Source: Methylobacterium sp. J-070 (lineage in GTDB: Bacteria; Pseudomonadota; Alphaproteobacteria; Rhizobiales; Beijerinckiaceae). Taken from it: a stretch of 64,000 nt of DNA. The stretch spans positions 1 to 64,000 of the forward strand of contig NZ_JAKSXX010000182.1 of assembly GCF_022829385.1 (NCBI RefSeq), given 5' to 3'. The position numbers and the translations under genes are program-made. The notes under the pieces were generated by a model that ran no database searches, had not been told where the DNA came from, and saw nothing but the letters and a program-made list of their open reading frames with translations. Shown here piece by piece: positions 25,177 through 39,976 of this stretch. The first letter of the stretch is position 1. Every line of letters begins with the position of its first letter.

Positions 25177-25208
25177 TTGACCTTCCCATGATGGGAACCC
25201 CCATCTCT
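25177..25208 (+). promoter_or_regulatory. CueR/MerR-type copper promoter and operator
   Basis: A -35 element TTGACC (25177-25182) is followed by the palindrome TTCCCAT-G-ATGGGAA (25183-25197) and a weak -10 near 25203-25208, a spacer of about 20 bases. The long spacer and the ACCTTCCC half-site are the signature of copA promoters that CueR bends on binding Cu(I). It lies 34 bases before the ATPase start at 25242 and makes the earlier in-frame ATGs at 25188 and 25215 unlikely. The regulator is encoded at 27713. Confidence 0.8.
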
Positions 25209-25241
25209 CCGATCATGGATGCTTCGATCGGATCCGCCACC

Positions 25242-27712
<2,471 letters not shown>

Positions 27713-27716
<4 letters not shown>

Positions 27717-28186
27717 GCGCGGATGTCCTGACGATCGGCGAGGCCGCCCGGCGCACCGGCGTCTCGGCCAAGATGATCCGCTGGTACGAGGCGACCGGAT
27801 TGCTGCCGCCGGCCGCCCGTTCCGAGGCCGGTTACCGCCACTACGGCGAGGCGGACCTGCATACCCTGCGCTTCATCCGCCGCGCCCGGGATCTCGGCTT
27901 CAGCGTCGGGGCGATCACCGATCTGCTGGCGCTGTGGCGCGACCGGGCCCGGCCGAGCGCCGGCGTGAAGGCGATCGCCCAGGAGCAGATCACGGATCTG
28001 CGCCGCCGCATCGCCGAACTGGAGGGCATGGCCCGGACCCTTGAGCACCTCGCGGACGCCTGCTGCGGCGACGACCGTCCCGAATGCCCGATCCTGGACG
28101 ACCTCGCGGCGGCGGATCGGGGACCGGCGCGGAGGCGTTTGGCCGGCGGTTTCGCCAGGCGCGGTCTGGTGCGCGGGGGTACGTGA
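27713..28186 (+). CDS. cueR: CueR-like MerR family copper-responsive regulator
   Basis: A 157-residue MerR protein. The winged helix is LTIGEAARRTGVSAKMIRWYEATGLLPPA, followed by GYRHYGEADLHTLRFIRRARDLGF and a dimerisation helix ending in the metal loop ACCGDDRPECPILDDLA, whose outer Cys pair is spaced as in CueR (C-x7-C). It should activate the palindromic promoter at 25177 when Cu(I) binds, forming an autoregulated operon with copA. About 25 Arg-rich residues extend past the usual C-terminus. Confidence 0.9.
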
Positions 28187-28372
28187 GTGGGCTGATCCCG
28201 TTGGTGTGCCGTTCAGCCCGCGGACGCGACCTGCTGTGGCGGTCCGAAGGCGTCTCGAAGGCCTCTCACCGACTCCACCCGGCCCTCCGCCCCAAGCGCG
28301 GCCGTTGACGGCGGCTCTGGCCCCGGCTTTGCTGGGCCGTCCGAACCTTCTGGCCACGAGAGCCCCTTTACG

Positions 28373-29545
28373 ATGCCCGTCCTCGAACGGATCCGCGACT
28401 TCGCCGACACGATGCAGGCGTGGCGCCACGACCTCCACGCCCATCCCGAGCTGCTCTACGACGTCGACCGCACCGCGGGGTTCGTGGCCGAAAGGCTCCG
28501 GGCCTTCGGCTGCGATGAGGTCGTCACCGGCATCGGGCGCGCCGGAGTGGTGGGGGTCATCCGGGGCCGCGGCCGCGCCTCCAACCGCGCCATCGGCCTG
28601 CGCGCCGACATGGACGCGCTGCCGATCCAAGAGGTGCGCGACCTGCCATACCGATCCACCGTGCCGGGGACGATGCACGCCTGCGGCCACGACGGGCACA
28701 CGACCATGCTCCTCGGGGCCGCCCGGTATCTCGCCGAGACACGCGATTTCGACGGCGCGGCGGTGCTGATTTTCCAGCCGGCCGAGGAGGGCGGCGGCGG
28801 CGGCGAGGCCATGGTCGACGACGGGCTGATGGAGCGGTTCGGCATCGAATCGGTCTACGGCATGCACAACATCCCCGGCATGGCCGTCGGCACCTTCGCG
28901 ATCCGGCCGGGACCGATCATGGCCTCGACCGACCGCTTCACCCTCACCATCGAGGGCCGCGGCGGCCACGCGGCCCTGCCGCAGAACGCCGTCGACAGCG
29001 TGCTGGTGGCGAGCCACGTGATCATCGCGCTCCAGAGCATCGTGGCGCGCAACCTCGATCCGGTGCAGTCGGCGGTGGTCTCGGTCTGCGCCCTCGAGGC
29101 CGGCGAGGCCTTCAACGTGCTGCCCCAGACCGTGACCCTGCGGGGCACCACGCGCGCCCTGTCCCCGGCGGTGCGCGCGCAGGTCCGCGGGCGGATCGAG
29201 ACCCTGGTGGCCGAGATCGCGGCGGCCTTCGGAGCGCGGGGCGTCACCGAGTTCGGCAACAGCTATCCGGTCACCGAGAACCACCCGGCCGAGACGGCGT
29301 TCATGGCCGATGTCGCCGAGGCCCTGGTCGGTGGGGAGAACGTCGATCGGGCCGTGGCGCCGATGATGACCGCCGAGGACTTCTCCTACATGCTCGGCCG
29401 CCGCCCCGGCGCCTACATGTTCATCGGCAATGGCGACAGTGCCTCCCTCCACCACCCGCATTACGACTTCAACGATGCCGCCGCGCCGTACGGGGCGTCG
29501 TTATGGGCGCGCCTGATCGAGACGGGGCTGCCGCTGACCGCCTGA
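28373..29545 (+). CDS. M20 family amidohydrolase (hippurate hydrolase/aminoacylase type)
   Basis: A 390-residue M20D peptidase-like enzyme. Metal and catalytic motifs are LRADMDALPIQE, MHACGHDGHTTMLLGAA, FQPAEEGGGGG with the general-base Glu pair, and MTAEDFSYML near the end; a dimerisation lid (GRGGHAALPQNAVDSV) sits between. It hydrolyses N-acyl amino acids or aromatic conjugates such as hippurate; the exact substrate is open. Its last 43 bases overlap the start of the chromate transporter frame. Confidence 0.9.
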   Translation: MPVLERIRDFADTMQAWRHDLHAHPELLYDVDRTAGFVAERLRAFGCDEVVTGIGRAGVVGVIRGRGRASNRAIGLRADMDALPIQEVRDLPYRSTVPGTMHACGHDGHTTMLLGAARYLAETRDFDGAAVLIFQPAEEGGGGGEAMVDDGLMERFGIESVYGMHNIPGMAVGTFAIRPGPIMASTDRFTLTIEGRGGHAALPQNAVDSVLVASHVIIALQSIVARNLDPVQSAVVSVCALEAGEAFNVLPQTVTLRGTTRALSPAVRAQVRGRIETLVAEIAAAFGARGVTEFGNSYPVTENHPAETAFMADVAEALVGGENVDRAVAPMMTAEDFSYMLGRRPGAYMFIGNGDSASLHHPHYDFNDAAAPYGASLWARLIETGLPLTA

Positions 29546-30882
29546 GCGCGGTCGCGGCGCCGACCCTCGCGGAGGCGGTTCCGGTCTGGCTGCGGGTCGC
29601 GGCCCTGTCGTTCGGCGGCCCCGCCGGCCAGATCGCCGTAATGCACCGCATCCTCGTGGAGGAGCGGCGCTGGATCTCGGAGCGGCGCTTCCTGCACGGC
29701 CTCGGGTTCTGCACGCTCCTGCCCGGGCCCGAGGCGCAGCAGCTGGCGACCTATATCGGCTGGCTGATGCACGGCCCCGCCGGCGGGCTCGTGGCGGGCG
29801 GTCTGTTCGTGCTGCCGGGTCTGCTCGCCCTGATGGCGCTGAGCTGGCTCTACGTGCTGTACGGCCATGTCGATGCGGTCGCCGGCCTGTTCTTCGGCCT
29901 CAAGGCGGCGGTGCTCGCGATCGTGCTGCACGCGCTCTGGCGCCTCGCCGGCCGGGCCCTGCGCGATCGGACCGACCGGCTCATCGCCCTCGCCGCCTTC
30001 GTGGCGATCTTCGCCTTCGGGGTGCCGTTCCCGCTGGTCGTGGCGGCATCCGGCGTCCTGGGTCTCGCCCGCGGCCGGCCCCCGGCCCACGAGACCTCGG
30101 AGGACGCCACCGACGCGGCGCATGTCCTCATCGGCGAGGCGGCCCTGCCGCGGGAGCGGTCCGGGATCGCGGCCTCCCTGCGGACGGCCGCCCTGTGGCT
30201 CGCGATCTGGCTGCTGCCGGTGGCGGCGTTGTACGTCCTGCCCGGCGTGCCGCCGGTCTTCGGGCAGGTGGCGCTGTTCTTCTCCAAGATGGCGCTGGTC
30301 ACCTTCGGGGGCGCCTACGCGGCCCTCGCCTACGTGGCGCAGCAGGCGGTGGATCAGTACGGCTGGTTGAAGCCCGGAGAGATGCTCGACGGGCTCGGGC
30401 TCGCCGAGACCACCCCTGGGCCGCTGATCATGGTGCTCCAGTTCGTGGGCTTCCTGGCGGGGTTTCGCGCGCCCGGCGCCCTGCCGGCGCTGCTCGCGGG
30501 GACGCTGGCCGGCCTCCTCACCACCTGGGTCACCTTCGTGCCCTGCTTCCTGTGGATCTTCGCGGGCGCCCCGCTGATCGGGCGCCTGCGCGGCAGCCGG
30601 CGGCTGGCGGGCGCCCTCTCGGCGATCACCGCCGCGGTGGCCGGGGTGATCCTCAACCTGGCGGTCTGGTTCGGCTTGCGGACCTTGTTCGCCCAGGTGG
30701 CGACGGTGCCGCTCGGGCCGCTGCGGCTCGACCTGCCGGTACCGGGCAGCCTCGACCCCGCCGCCCTCGCGCTGACGCTGGCGGCGATCCTGGCGGTCTT
30801 CCGGTTCGGGCTGGGCACGCTGCCGACCCTGGCGCTCTGCGCCGGGGCGGGGGTGCTGCTGCGGCAGGCGGGGCTGGCCTGA
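29503..30882 (+). CDS. chrA: Chromate transporter, CHR family
   Basis: A 459-residue long-chain CHR protein made of two homologous halves. The first has LRVAALSFGGPAGQIAVMHR and LLPGPEAQQLATYIGW; the second has KMALVTFGGAYAALAYVAQQ and GLAETTPGPLIMVLQFVGF. Such proteins export chromate, giving resistance; close relatives may move other anions. ATG 29503 overlaps the amidohydrolase gene by 43 bases; a later start in the Ala-rich leader is possible. No chrB regulator is nearby. Confidence 0.88.
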   Translation: MGAPDRDGAAADRLSAVAAPTLAEAVPVWLRVAALSFGGPAGQIAVMHRILVEERRWISERRFLHGLGFCTLLPGPEAQQLATYIGWLMHGPAGGLVAGGLFVLPGLLALMALSWLYVLYGHVDAVAGLFFGLKAAVLAIVLHALWRLAGRALRDRTDRLIALAAFVAIFAFGVPFPLVVAASGVLGLARGRPPAHETSEDATDAAHVLIGEAALPRERSGIAASLRTAALWLAIWLLPVAALYVLPGVPPVFGQVALFFSKMALVTFGGAYAALAYVAQQAVDQYGWLKPGEMLDGLGLAETTPGPLIMVLQFVGFLAGFRAPGALPALLAGTLAGLLTTWVTFVPCFLWIFAGAPLIGRLRGSRRLAGALSAITAAVAGVILNLAVWFGLRTLFAQVATVPLGPLRLDLPVPGSLDPAALALTLAAILAVFRFGLGTLPTLALCAGAGVLLRQAGLA

Positions 30883-30906
30883 TCCGCTCGCCAAGATGGG
30901 GGCGGT

Positions 30907-32337
30907 TCAGCCCCCGTAGCGCGCCTTCAGCAGCGCATAGGTGAGCCGCGCGGTCTGGACCTCGCCGCCCTCGGGCCGGCCGGGCTTGGCCGACGGGTTC
31001 CAGCCATACAGGTCGAAATGGCCGTGCGCCCGCGTCTTCGGCGCGAAGCGACGCAGGAACAGGGCCGCGGTGATCGCCCCGGCGAACGGCCCGTTCGAGA
31101 CGTTGTTGAGGTCGGCCACCTTGGAGTCGAGCAGTCTCGCGTAGGGCGCGTGCAGCGGCATCCGCCAGACCGGATCGACCGCCGCCCGCCCGGCCTCCGC
31201 CACGGCCCCCGCCAGGGCCTCGTCCTCGGTGAAGAACGCCGGCAGGTCCGGCCCGAGGGCGACCCGGGCCGCGCCGGTCAGCGTCGAGTAGTCGAGGAGC
31301 AGCTCCGGGCCGTCCGCGTCCGCGAGGGTCAGCGCGTCGGCGAGGATCAGCCGGCCTTCCGCGTCGGTGTTGCCGATCTCGACGCGGAGGCCGGCCCGGC
31401 TCGACAGGACGTCGCCGGGGCGGAAGGCGTTGCCCGAGACGGCGTTCTCCACCGCGGGGATCAGCACCCGCAACCGCACGCGGAGCCCGCCGCCCATGAC
31501 CATGTCGGCGGCCGCCAGCGCCGCGGCGGCGCCGCCCATGTCCTTCTTCATCAGCAGCATGGCGGCCGACGGCTTGAGATCCAGGCCGCCGGTGTCGAAG
31601 GCGACGCCCTTGCCGACCAGGGTCACGCGCGGCGCATCCGCGGGGCCCCAGGTCAGGTCGATCAGCCGCGGCGCCCGCGGCGAGGCGGCGCCGACCGCGT
31701 GGATCAGCGGGAAGTCCTTCGCCAGCGCGTCGCCCTGCGTGACCTCGACGGACGCCCCGTGGCACTCGGCGAGCGCCCGGGCGGCGGCCTCGATCTCGGC
31801 CGGCCCGAGGTCGTTGGCCGGGGTGTTGACGAGGTCGCGGCCCATCGCCACGGCGGCGGCGATCCGCTCCACATCGGCGCCGTCGACGCCCGATGGCGCC
31901 ACGAGGCGCGCCAGGGGGGCGCCGCCCGAGCGGTAGCGGCCGAAGCGGTAGCTTCCCATCAGCCACGCCAGGGCGGCCTCGGCGGGGTCGGGGGCGGCCT
32001 CGAGGCGGAAGGTGCCCTCCGGCAGCGCCCCCGGCAGCTTGCCGGCGAGCAGCCGGTCGTAGGAGGCCGCCTCGGGATCACCGAGGCCGAACAGCACCCG
32101 GGCGAGGGTGCCGTCCGGGCCGGGCAGCAGCGCGAGGCTGCCGGCCTTCGGCTTGAAACCGACGGCCCGCGCGAAGCCGCGCTGGAGCGGGTCCAGGCCG
32201 GCCTCGGTGTCGGTCCAGGAGGCCGTCGTCACCAGGGTCACCGGCACGGCCGCGGTGTCGCCGGGCAGAAGCGTGAGCGTCCGCGCCGGGGAATCCGCCT
32301 GCGTCGCGTCCGCCGGCGTGGTGTCAGCCTGGGTCAT
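30907..32337 (-). CDS. M17 leucyl aminopeptidase family protein
   Basis: A 476-residue cytosolic zinc aminopeptidase. The catalytic C-terminal domain contains LVGKGVAFDTGGLDLKPS, MLLMKKDMGGAA and IGNTDAEGRLILADALTLA, supplying the metal-binding Asp, Glu and Lys residues of M17. The N-terminal domain is the variable macro-like fold. It releases N-terminal residues from peptides. It is convergent with chrA and faces away from the TPR lipoprotein gene. Confidence 0.92.
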   Translation of the reverse strand: MTQADTTPADATQADSPARTLTLLPGDTAAVPVTLVTTASWTDTEAGLDPLQRGFARAVGFKPKAGSLALLPGPDGTLARVLFGLGDPEAASYDRLLAGKLPGALPEGTFRLEAAPDPAEAALAWLMGSYRFGRYRSGGAPLARLVAPSGVDGADVERIAAAVAMGRDLVNTPANDLGPAEIEAAARALAECHGASVEVTQGDALAKDFPLIHAVGAASPRAPRLIDLTWGPADAPRVTLVGKGVAFDTGGLDLKPSAAMLLMKKDMGGAAAALAAADMVMGGGLRVRLRVLIPAVENAVSGNAFRPGDVLSSRAGLRVEIGNTDAEGRLILADALTLADADGPELLLDYSTLTGAARVALGPDLPAFFTEDEALAGAVAEAGRAAVDPVWRMPLHAPYARLLDSKVADLNNVSNGPFAGAITAALFLRRFAPKTRAHGHFDLYGWNPSAKPGRPEGGEVQTARLTYALLKARYGG

Positions 32338-32463
32338 GAGCCTCTCGTGCGCGGCCTGCTCCGGCCGCTTAACCGCTGGTTAGGGTTAACGCCTTACCAC
32401 CGGGCGGCCGGGGGCGTGAAGCGCGAGCCAGCACCCCACCGGTCCTGCCCCGCGGAGCGTACC

Positions 32464-33276
32464 ATGATGTCGGCCCTGACCCGTGTCGCCACGATCCAGG
32501 CTTCCGCGGGACGCCGCGCCGGTCTCGCCGTCGCGCTGGTGGTGGCGCTCGGCCTCGCCGGCTGCAACACCCGCTCCCCCGAGACCACCGGCTCGATCGG
32601 CGATCTCGGCGCACGGACCTCCGGCTCCCGCAAGGAGGTCGAGGCCCTGGCCGAGCGCTACAACGCCAATCCGGGCGACGCGCGGACCGCGATGGCGTAT
32701 GCCCGCGCGCTCCGGACCACCGATCAGATCAGCCAGGCGAGCGCCGTTCTCCAGCAGGCCGCCCTGCGCAACCCGCGCGACACCGTGATCCTCGGCGCCT
32801 ACGGCAAGTCCCTGGTCGAGGTCGGTCGCTACCGCGAGGCGATCGACGTGCTCGCCAACGCCCATTCCCCGGCGGCGCCCGACTGGCGGATCCTGTCGGC
32901 GCAGGGCTCGGCCTCCGCCCAGCTCGGCGAGCAGACGCGCGCCCAGGGCTTCTACGAGGCCGCCCTCAAGATCCGGCCGAACGAGCCCTCGCTCCTGTCG
33001 AACCTCGGGCTGTCCTACGCGCTCTCGCGCAACCTCGACCAGGCCGAGCAGACCCTGCGGCTGGCCGCCGACCAGCCCGGTGCCGATGCCCGGGTGCGGG
33101 CGAACCTCGCCCTGGTCCTCGGGCTCAAGGGCCACTTCGCCGATGCCGAGGCGGTCCTGCGCCGGGACATGAGCCCGGAGGAGGCCGCGAACAACGTGGC
33201 CTCCCTGCGCAAGCTCGCCGCCCAGCCGAATCGGCTCAAGACTCTGTCGGGGGCTGGGATGCCGGGCCAGGGCTGA
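32464..33276 (+). CDS. TPR-repeat lipoprotein (TadD-like)
   Basis: A 270-residue protein with a lipobox (VALGLAGCNT) after a long basic signal region, a short Ser/Gly linker and about five tetratricopeptide repeats (ARTAMAYARALRTTDQISQA and onward). The layout matches TadD-type pilus-assembly lipoproteins, but no tad/cpa genes surround it. Two adjacent ATG codons begin the frame, preceded by CGGAG. It likely scaffolds protein contacts at the periplasmic membrane face. Confidence 0.82.
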   Translation: MMSALTRVATIQASAGRRAGLAVALVVALGLAGCNTRSPETTGSIGDLGARTSGSRKEVEALAERYNANPGDARTAMAYARALRTTDQISQASAVLQQAALRNPRDTVILGAYGKSLVEVGRYREAIDVLANAHSPAAPDWRILSAQGSASAQLGEQTRAQGFYEAALKIRPNEPSLLSNLGLSYALSRNLDQAEQTLRLAADQPGADARVRANLALVLGLKGHFADAEAVLRRDMSPEEAANNVASLRKLAAQPNRLKTLSGAGMPGQG

Positions 33277-33668
33277 GCGGCCACGGATCGCGCACATCCT
33301 GGGCCGACGCGCACGCTCCGCCATCCTGCCGGGCGCAGGATCGAGCCGCGTGGTGCGTTCCGAACCTTCCCCACACACGCCCCCGCCAGAGGGGGGCGGG
33401 TGCGCATGCGCGCGCCGTGGCCGCAGTCCCGACAGGAAAACGCACCTGTCATCGTGACCGGTAGCGGCCAGATTCGAAAAGTTCTATATCGACACCTGGC
33501 TGCGCCGCGCGGCTCTACGGGCGTCCAAATCGCCCCCGCGCATCGTCCTGCCCGGGCACTCCCGGGGCGGCGCGCGCCCGTTGGGCGCTACACAGGCCGA
33601 ACACAGACTTCGTAGCGCAGGTCTTGCCTGTGCGTGTTCGACAACCCGCAGCGAGGATTGAACCAGCC
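33277..33668 (+). other. Intergenic region before the aconitase gene
   Basis: 392 bases without a convincing gene. A hairpin at 33378-33398 (CGCCCCC with GGGGGCG) may end the TPR gene's transcript. An AT-richer patch (TTCGAAAAGTTCTATATCGA, 33473-33492) is the best promoter candidate for the aconitase gene, although no good -35 is placed in front of it. GAGG precedes the GTG start. Confidence 0.4.
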
Positions 33669-36368
<2,700 letters not shown>

Positions 36369-36406
36369 GCATCGCGGCGGGCGGCCCCGCGGCCGCCCGC
36401 TCCACC

Positions 36407-36436
36407 AAGGCGGCGCCCAACCGGCGCCGCCTTTTT
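36407..36436 (+). terminator. Intrinsic terminator of acnA
   Basis: A perfect 11-bp stem (AAGGCGGCGCC with GGCGCCGCCTT), a 5-base loop and a T-tract. Confidence 0.92.
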
Positions 36437-36473
36437 CATGGGTCACACCCGAAGCCTTGCCTTGCGCACAACC

Positions 36474-36501
36474 TTGTTTTGCGCCCACGGAGCCCCATAA
36501 C
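36474..36501 (+). promoter_or_regulatory. Possible sigma70-type promoter
   Basis: TTGTTT (36474-36479), a 16-base spacer, then CATAAC (36496-36501), about 29 bases before the ATG at 36531. Both boxes are imperfect; position supports the call. Confidence 0.35.
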
Positions 36502-36530
36502 CTGGCTCCCGAAGTCAGCATGGGACCCCG

Positions 36531-37217
36531 ATGAAGCACCTCAGCAAGACCCTCGCCGCCGCCGGCCTGACGGCCCTCCTGTCGAGTGCGGCCTTCGCGG
36601 CGCAGGTCGAGCGCGTCCGCGGCACGATCGACAAGGCCGAGGGCAGCACGGTCACGATCAAGACCGACGACGGCAAGTCCGAGACCGTCGACGTGAGTGG
36701 CGCCAAGTTCGCCTGGGTGGTCCCGTCGAGCCTCGACCAGATCAAGGACGGCGTCTTCATCGGCACCGCCACCAAGGGCGAGAACCCGATGACCGCCCTG
36801 GAGGTGGTCCTCTTCCCCGAGTCGATGCGCGGCACCGGCGAGGGCCATTACGGCTGGGATTCGATCACCGACCAGACGGCGGGCGCCGGCGCCAAGGTGA
36901 AGAGCGCCATGACCAACGGCACCGTCAAGGCCGAGACGTCCAACGCCCCCAAGGTCAAGAGCGCCATGACCAACGGCACCGTGAAGGCCGACAAGGCGGC
37001 TTCGGGTGGCGAGCGCACCCTGACGGTCAGCTACGGCAAGGACGGCTCGAAGGAGATCGTCGTGCCGTCCGGGGCGCCGATCGTCGCCTTCGAGCCCGCC
37101 GACAAGGCGATCCTGATGTCGGGCTCAAAGGTCTTCGCCGTGGTCGCCAAGGACGGCGCCAAGGCCGAGGGCAAGCTCGTGGCGGTGGGCAAGGACGGCC
37201 TCACCCCGCCGATGTGA
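36531..37217 (+). CDS. Secreted protein with internal 19-residue repeat
   Basis: A 228-residue precursor with a Sec signal peptide (LAAAGLTALLSSAAFAA). The first half resembles small beta-barrel proteins of the DUF5666 kind (RGTIDKAEGSTVTIKTDDGK, then FIGTATKGENPMTALEV). The middle has two copies of KVKSAMTNGTVKA in tandem with a 19-residue period. The second half repeats a beta-rich pattern. Function is unknown; some databases name this family a metal transporter permease, which the single signal sequence and soluble body do not support. It sits alone between two terminators. Confidence 0.75.
   Translation: MKHLSKTLAAAGLTALLSSAAFAAQVERVRGTIDKAEGSTVTIKTDDGKSETVDVSGAKFAWVVPSSLDQIKDGVFIGTATKGENPMTALEVVLFPESMRGTGEGHYGWDSITDQTAGAGAKVKSAMTNGTVKAETSNAPKVKSAMTNGTVKADKAASGGERTLTVSYGKDGSKEIVVPSGAPIVAFEPADKAILMSGSKVFAVVAKDGAKAEGKLVAVGKDGLTPPM
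36894..36991 (+). repeat. Tandem in-frame repeat, 2 x 41 bases with 57-base period
   Basis: Near-identical copies at 36894-36934 and 36951-36991 within the secreted-protein gene differ mainly at third codon positions. A duplication of 19 codons explains them. Confidence 0.85.
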
Positions 37218-37563
37218 TCCGACAGCGCGCGTCGGCGCGTTCACGGCCTTTCGATCACGGCGCCCGGGGGCGATCCTCCGGGCGCCCCATCCGGTCGGAG
37301 GCGCGCCGGACCATCACGATGTGCCGGATGTGTCCGATCGGGTCCGTCGAACCGACGCGTCCGCAGCCGCAGGATTCGTGTTGCTGAGGCTATAACTTCC
37401 CGCTCGGTCTCGCATCTCACAATCGTTCGGATCGCGAACTGCCGTCTCGATAGGCGAGGCTGCGAGAAAACGTGGCACTGTTTGCGTTGGAGACGACGTT
37501 GATGTGACCTGAGAAGTGTCGGATGATCACGGATCGCGCTTGCAGGATCCGAGAGACGACGCA
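37218..37563 (+). other. Intergenic region before the chemoreceptor gene
   Basis: 346 bases without a supported gene. A hairpin at 37260-37285 (11-bp stem with one wobble, 4-base loop, no T-tract) probably ends the upstream transcript. TATAAC at 37391-37396 is a lone -10-like element. GAGAGACG before 37564 is the ribosome binding site of the chemoreceptor. Confidence 0.45.
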
Positions 37564-39261
37564 ATGAAGGTTCTGATCGACGCAAAGATACTTGTGAAAT
37601 TCGCGATCCCATTCGCGATCGTAGCTTTGGTTGCCGGCGGACTGGTCGTCTTCGCCCGATCGAATCTGGTCTCGCTGACATCCCAGACGCGCCGGATCGT
37701 CGATGTGCAGGCCAAGCGTCTCGAACTTATCCTGGGCGTCCAGATCTCCGTCGGCGAGGTGTCCCTGCAGGCGCGCAACCTCGCCCTCGAGACCCGGGAA
37801 TCCCAGATGGCCGGCTACGAGACCCGCATCAAGCAGGCCAAGGCAACCGCGTTCCAGCAGATCTCCGAACTGGCGGCGCTCGCAGACGCACCCGAGCAGC
37901 ACGCCGCCCAGGACGCGCTGCGGGACACGCTGACGGCGCTCGGAGCGGTCGTCGATCGGGTGATCGTCAGCGCCAACCAGGGCGATCCCGAGGCCGCCCG
38001 GGACATCCTGCTGGGCGAGGGCAATCCGCTCCGCGCGAAGCTCGCCGACGTGGTCGAGGGGCAGGTCGAGCTTCTGCGGGCCGAGCTCGGGCAGGCTCGG
38101 GACGCCTCCGAACGGTCGGCCGACCGGACCGTCCTCGCGCTGGCGATCGCCGCGGTGGTCGGGCTCGGCGCTGCCCTGGGGATCGGCGTCTCCATCGTGG
38201 TCCTCGGCGTCATACGCCCCCTGGTGGCGCTGGTTCGGACCCTGGATCGCATGGCCCGGGGCGAGATCGACGCCGGGATCCGGGAGGCGGCCCGCGGCGA
38301 CGAGATCGGTGCTGTCGGGCGCGCCGTCGAGGCCATCAAGGCCATGGTCGCCCAGAGGACGGTCGAGCAGACCGAGGCCGTGCGCAGGGCCGACGAGGCG
38401 GCCGCGGTCGAGCGCAGGCGGACCATGTTGGCCCTGGCGGAGCGTTTCGAGCAGGCGATGGGCGGGATCGTCGGGACGGTGTCGTCCTCCGCCACAGACC
38501 TGCGCGCCGCGGCGGAGAGCATGACCGATACCGCCGGCGAAGCGGCCGTGCAGGCCGCCACAGTGGCCTCCTCTGCGGAGGAGGCCGGGAGCACCGTGCA
38601 GACCGTCGCGGCTGCCGCCGAGGAACTCGGCACCGCCATCTGTGAGATCGGGCGGCAGATCTCGGGCTCGGCCGATCTCGCGCAAACCGCCTCCGACGAG
38701 GCGGGTCAGACGACCCAGTTCGTCGCGGCCCTGAGCCGGACCTCGACCCGGATCGGCGAAATGGTCGGCATGATCGCCAGCATCGCCAGCCAGACCAATC
38801 TCCTGGCCCTGAACGCCACCATCGAGGCGGCGCGGGCCGGGGAGGCGGGGCGCGGCTTCGCGGTGGTGGCCGCCGAGGTCAAGGAGCTGGCCGGCCAGAC
38901 CGCCAAGGTGACGGATGCGATCACCGGGCAGATCGGTGAGATCCAGTCGGCGACCGGCCAGACGGTGACGGCGATCGGCGGAATCGCGACGCGGATCGAG
39001 GAGATCAACGGCCTGACCGCCAGCCTCGCGGCCATCGTCGAGCAGCAGAGCGCCGCCACGCAGGAGATCGTCCGCAACGTCGCCCGGGCCGCCACCGGCA
39101 CCGATACGGTGACGCGCAACATCGTCGGCGTCGCGGCGGCGTCGGAGCGGACCGGCGTCGCCGCCACGCAGGTCCTGAGCGCGGCGTCTGCCCTCTCGGA
39201 TCAATCCGCGCGGCTGCAGACCGAGGTGGTCCGGTTCCTCGACGGCGTGCGCGCCGCCTGA
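37564..39261 (+). CDS. Methyl-accepting chemotaxis protein
   Basis: A 565-residue chemoreceptor. A first membrane helix (about 11-31) is followed by a helical periplasmic sensor of four-helix-bundle type, a second helix (about 195-220), HAMP (RPLVALVRTLDRMARGEID) and a cytoplasmic signalling hairpin tipped by ASQTNLLALNATIEAARAGE and GRGFAVVAAEVKELAGQT. It signals to CheW/CheA; the ligand is unknown. There are no che genes nearby, so it is an orphan receptor. ATG 37564 has GAGAG upstream; the longer frame from 37516 lacks support. Confidence 0.92.
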   Translation: MKVLIDAKILVKFAIPFAIVALVAGGLVVFARSNLVSLTSQTRRIVDVQAKRLELILGVQISVGEVSLQARNLALETRESQMAGYETRIKQAKATAFQQISELAALADAPEQHAAQDALRDTLTALGAVVDRVIVSANQGDPEAARDILLGEGNPLRAKLADVVEGQVELLRAELGQARDASERSADRTVLALAIAAVVGLGAALGIGVSIVVLGVIRPLVALVRTLDRMARGEIDAGIREAARGDEIGAVGRAVEAIKAMVAQRTVEQTEAVRRADEAAAVERRRTMLALAERFEQAMGGIVGTVSSSATDLRAAAESMTDTAGEAAVQAATVASSAEEAGSTVQTVAAAAEELGTAICEIGRQISGSADLAQTASDEAGQTTQFVAALSRTSTRIGEMVGMIASIASQTNLLALNATIEAARAGEAGRGFAVVAAEVKELAGQTAKVTDAITGQIGEIQSATGQTVTAIGGIATRIEEINGLTASLAAIVEQQSAATQEIVRNVARAATGTDTVTRNIVGVAAASERTGVAATQVLSAASALSDQSARLQTEVVRFLDGVRAA

Positions 39262-39289
39262 GCCGCGCGCGGCGCCCGGAGGGCGGGGC

Positions 39290-39952
<663 letters not shown>

Positions 39953-39976
39953 GATGTTCGCTCCCTTCCCGTCCGA

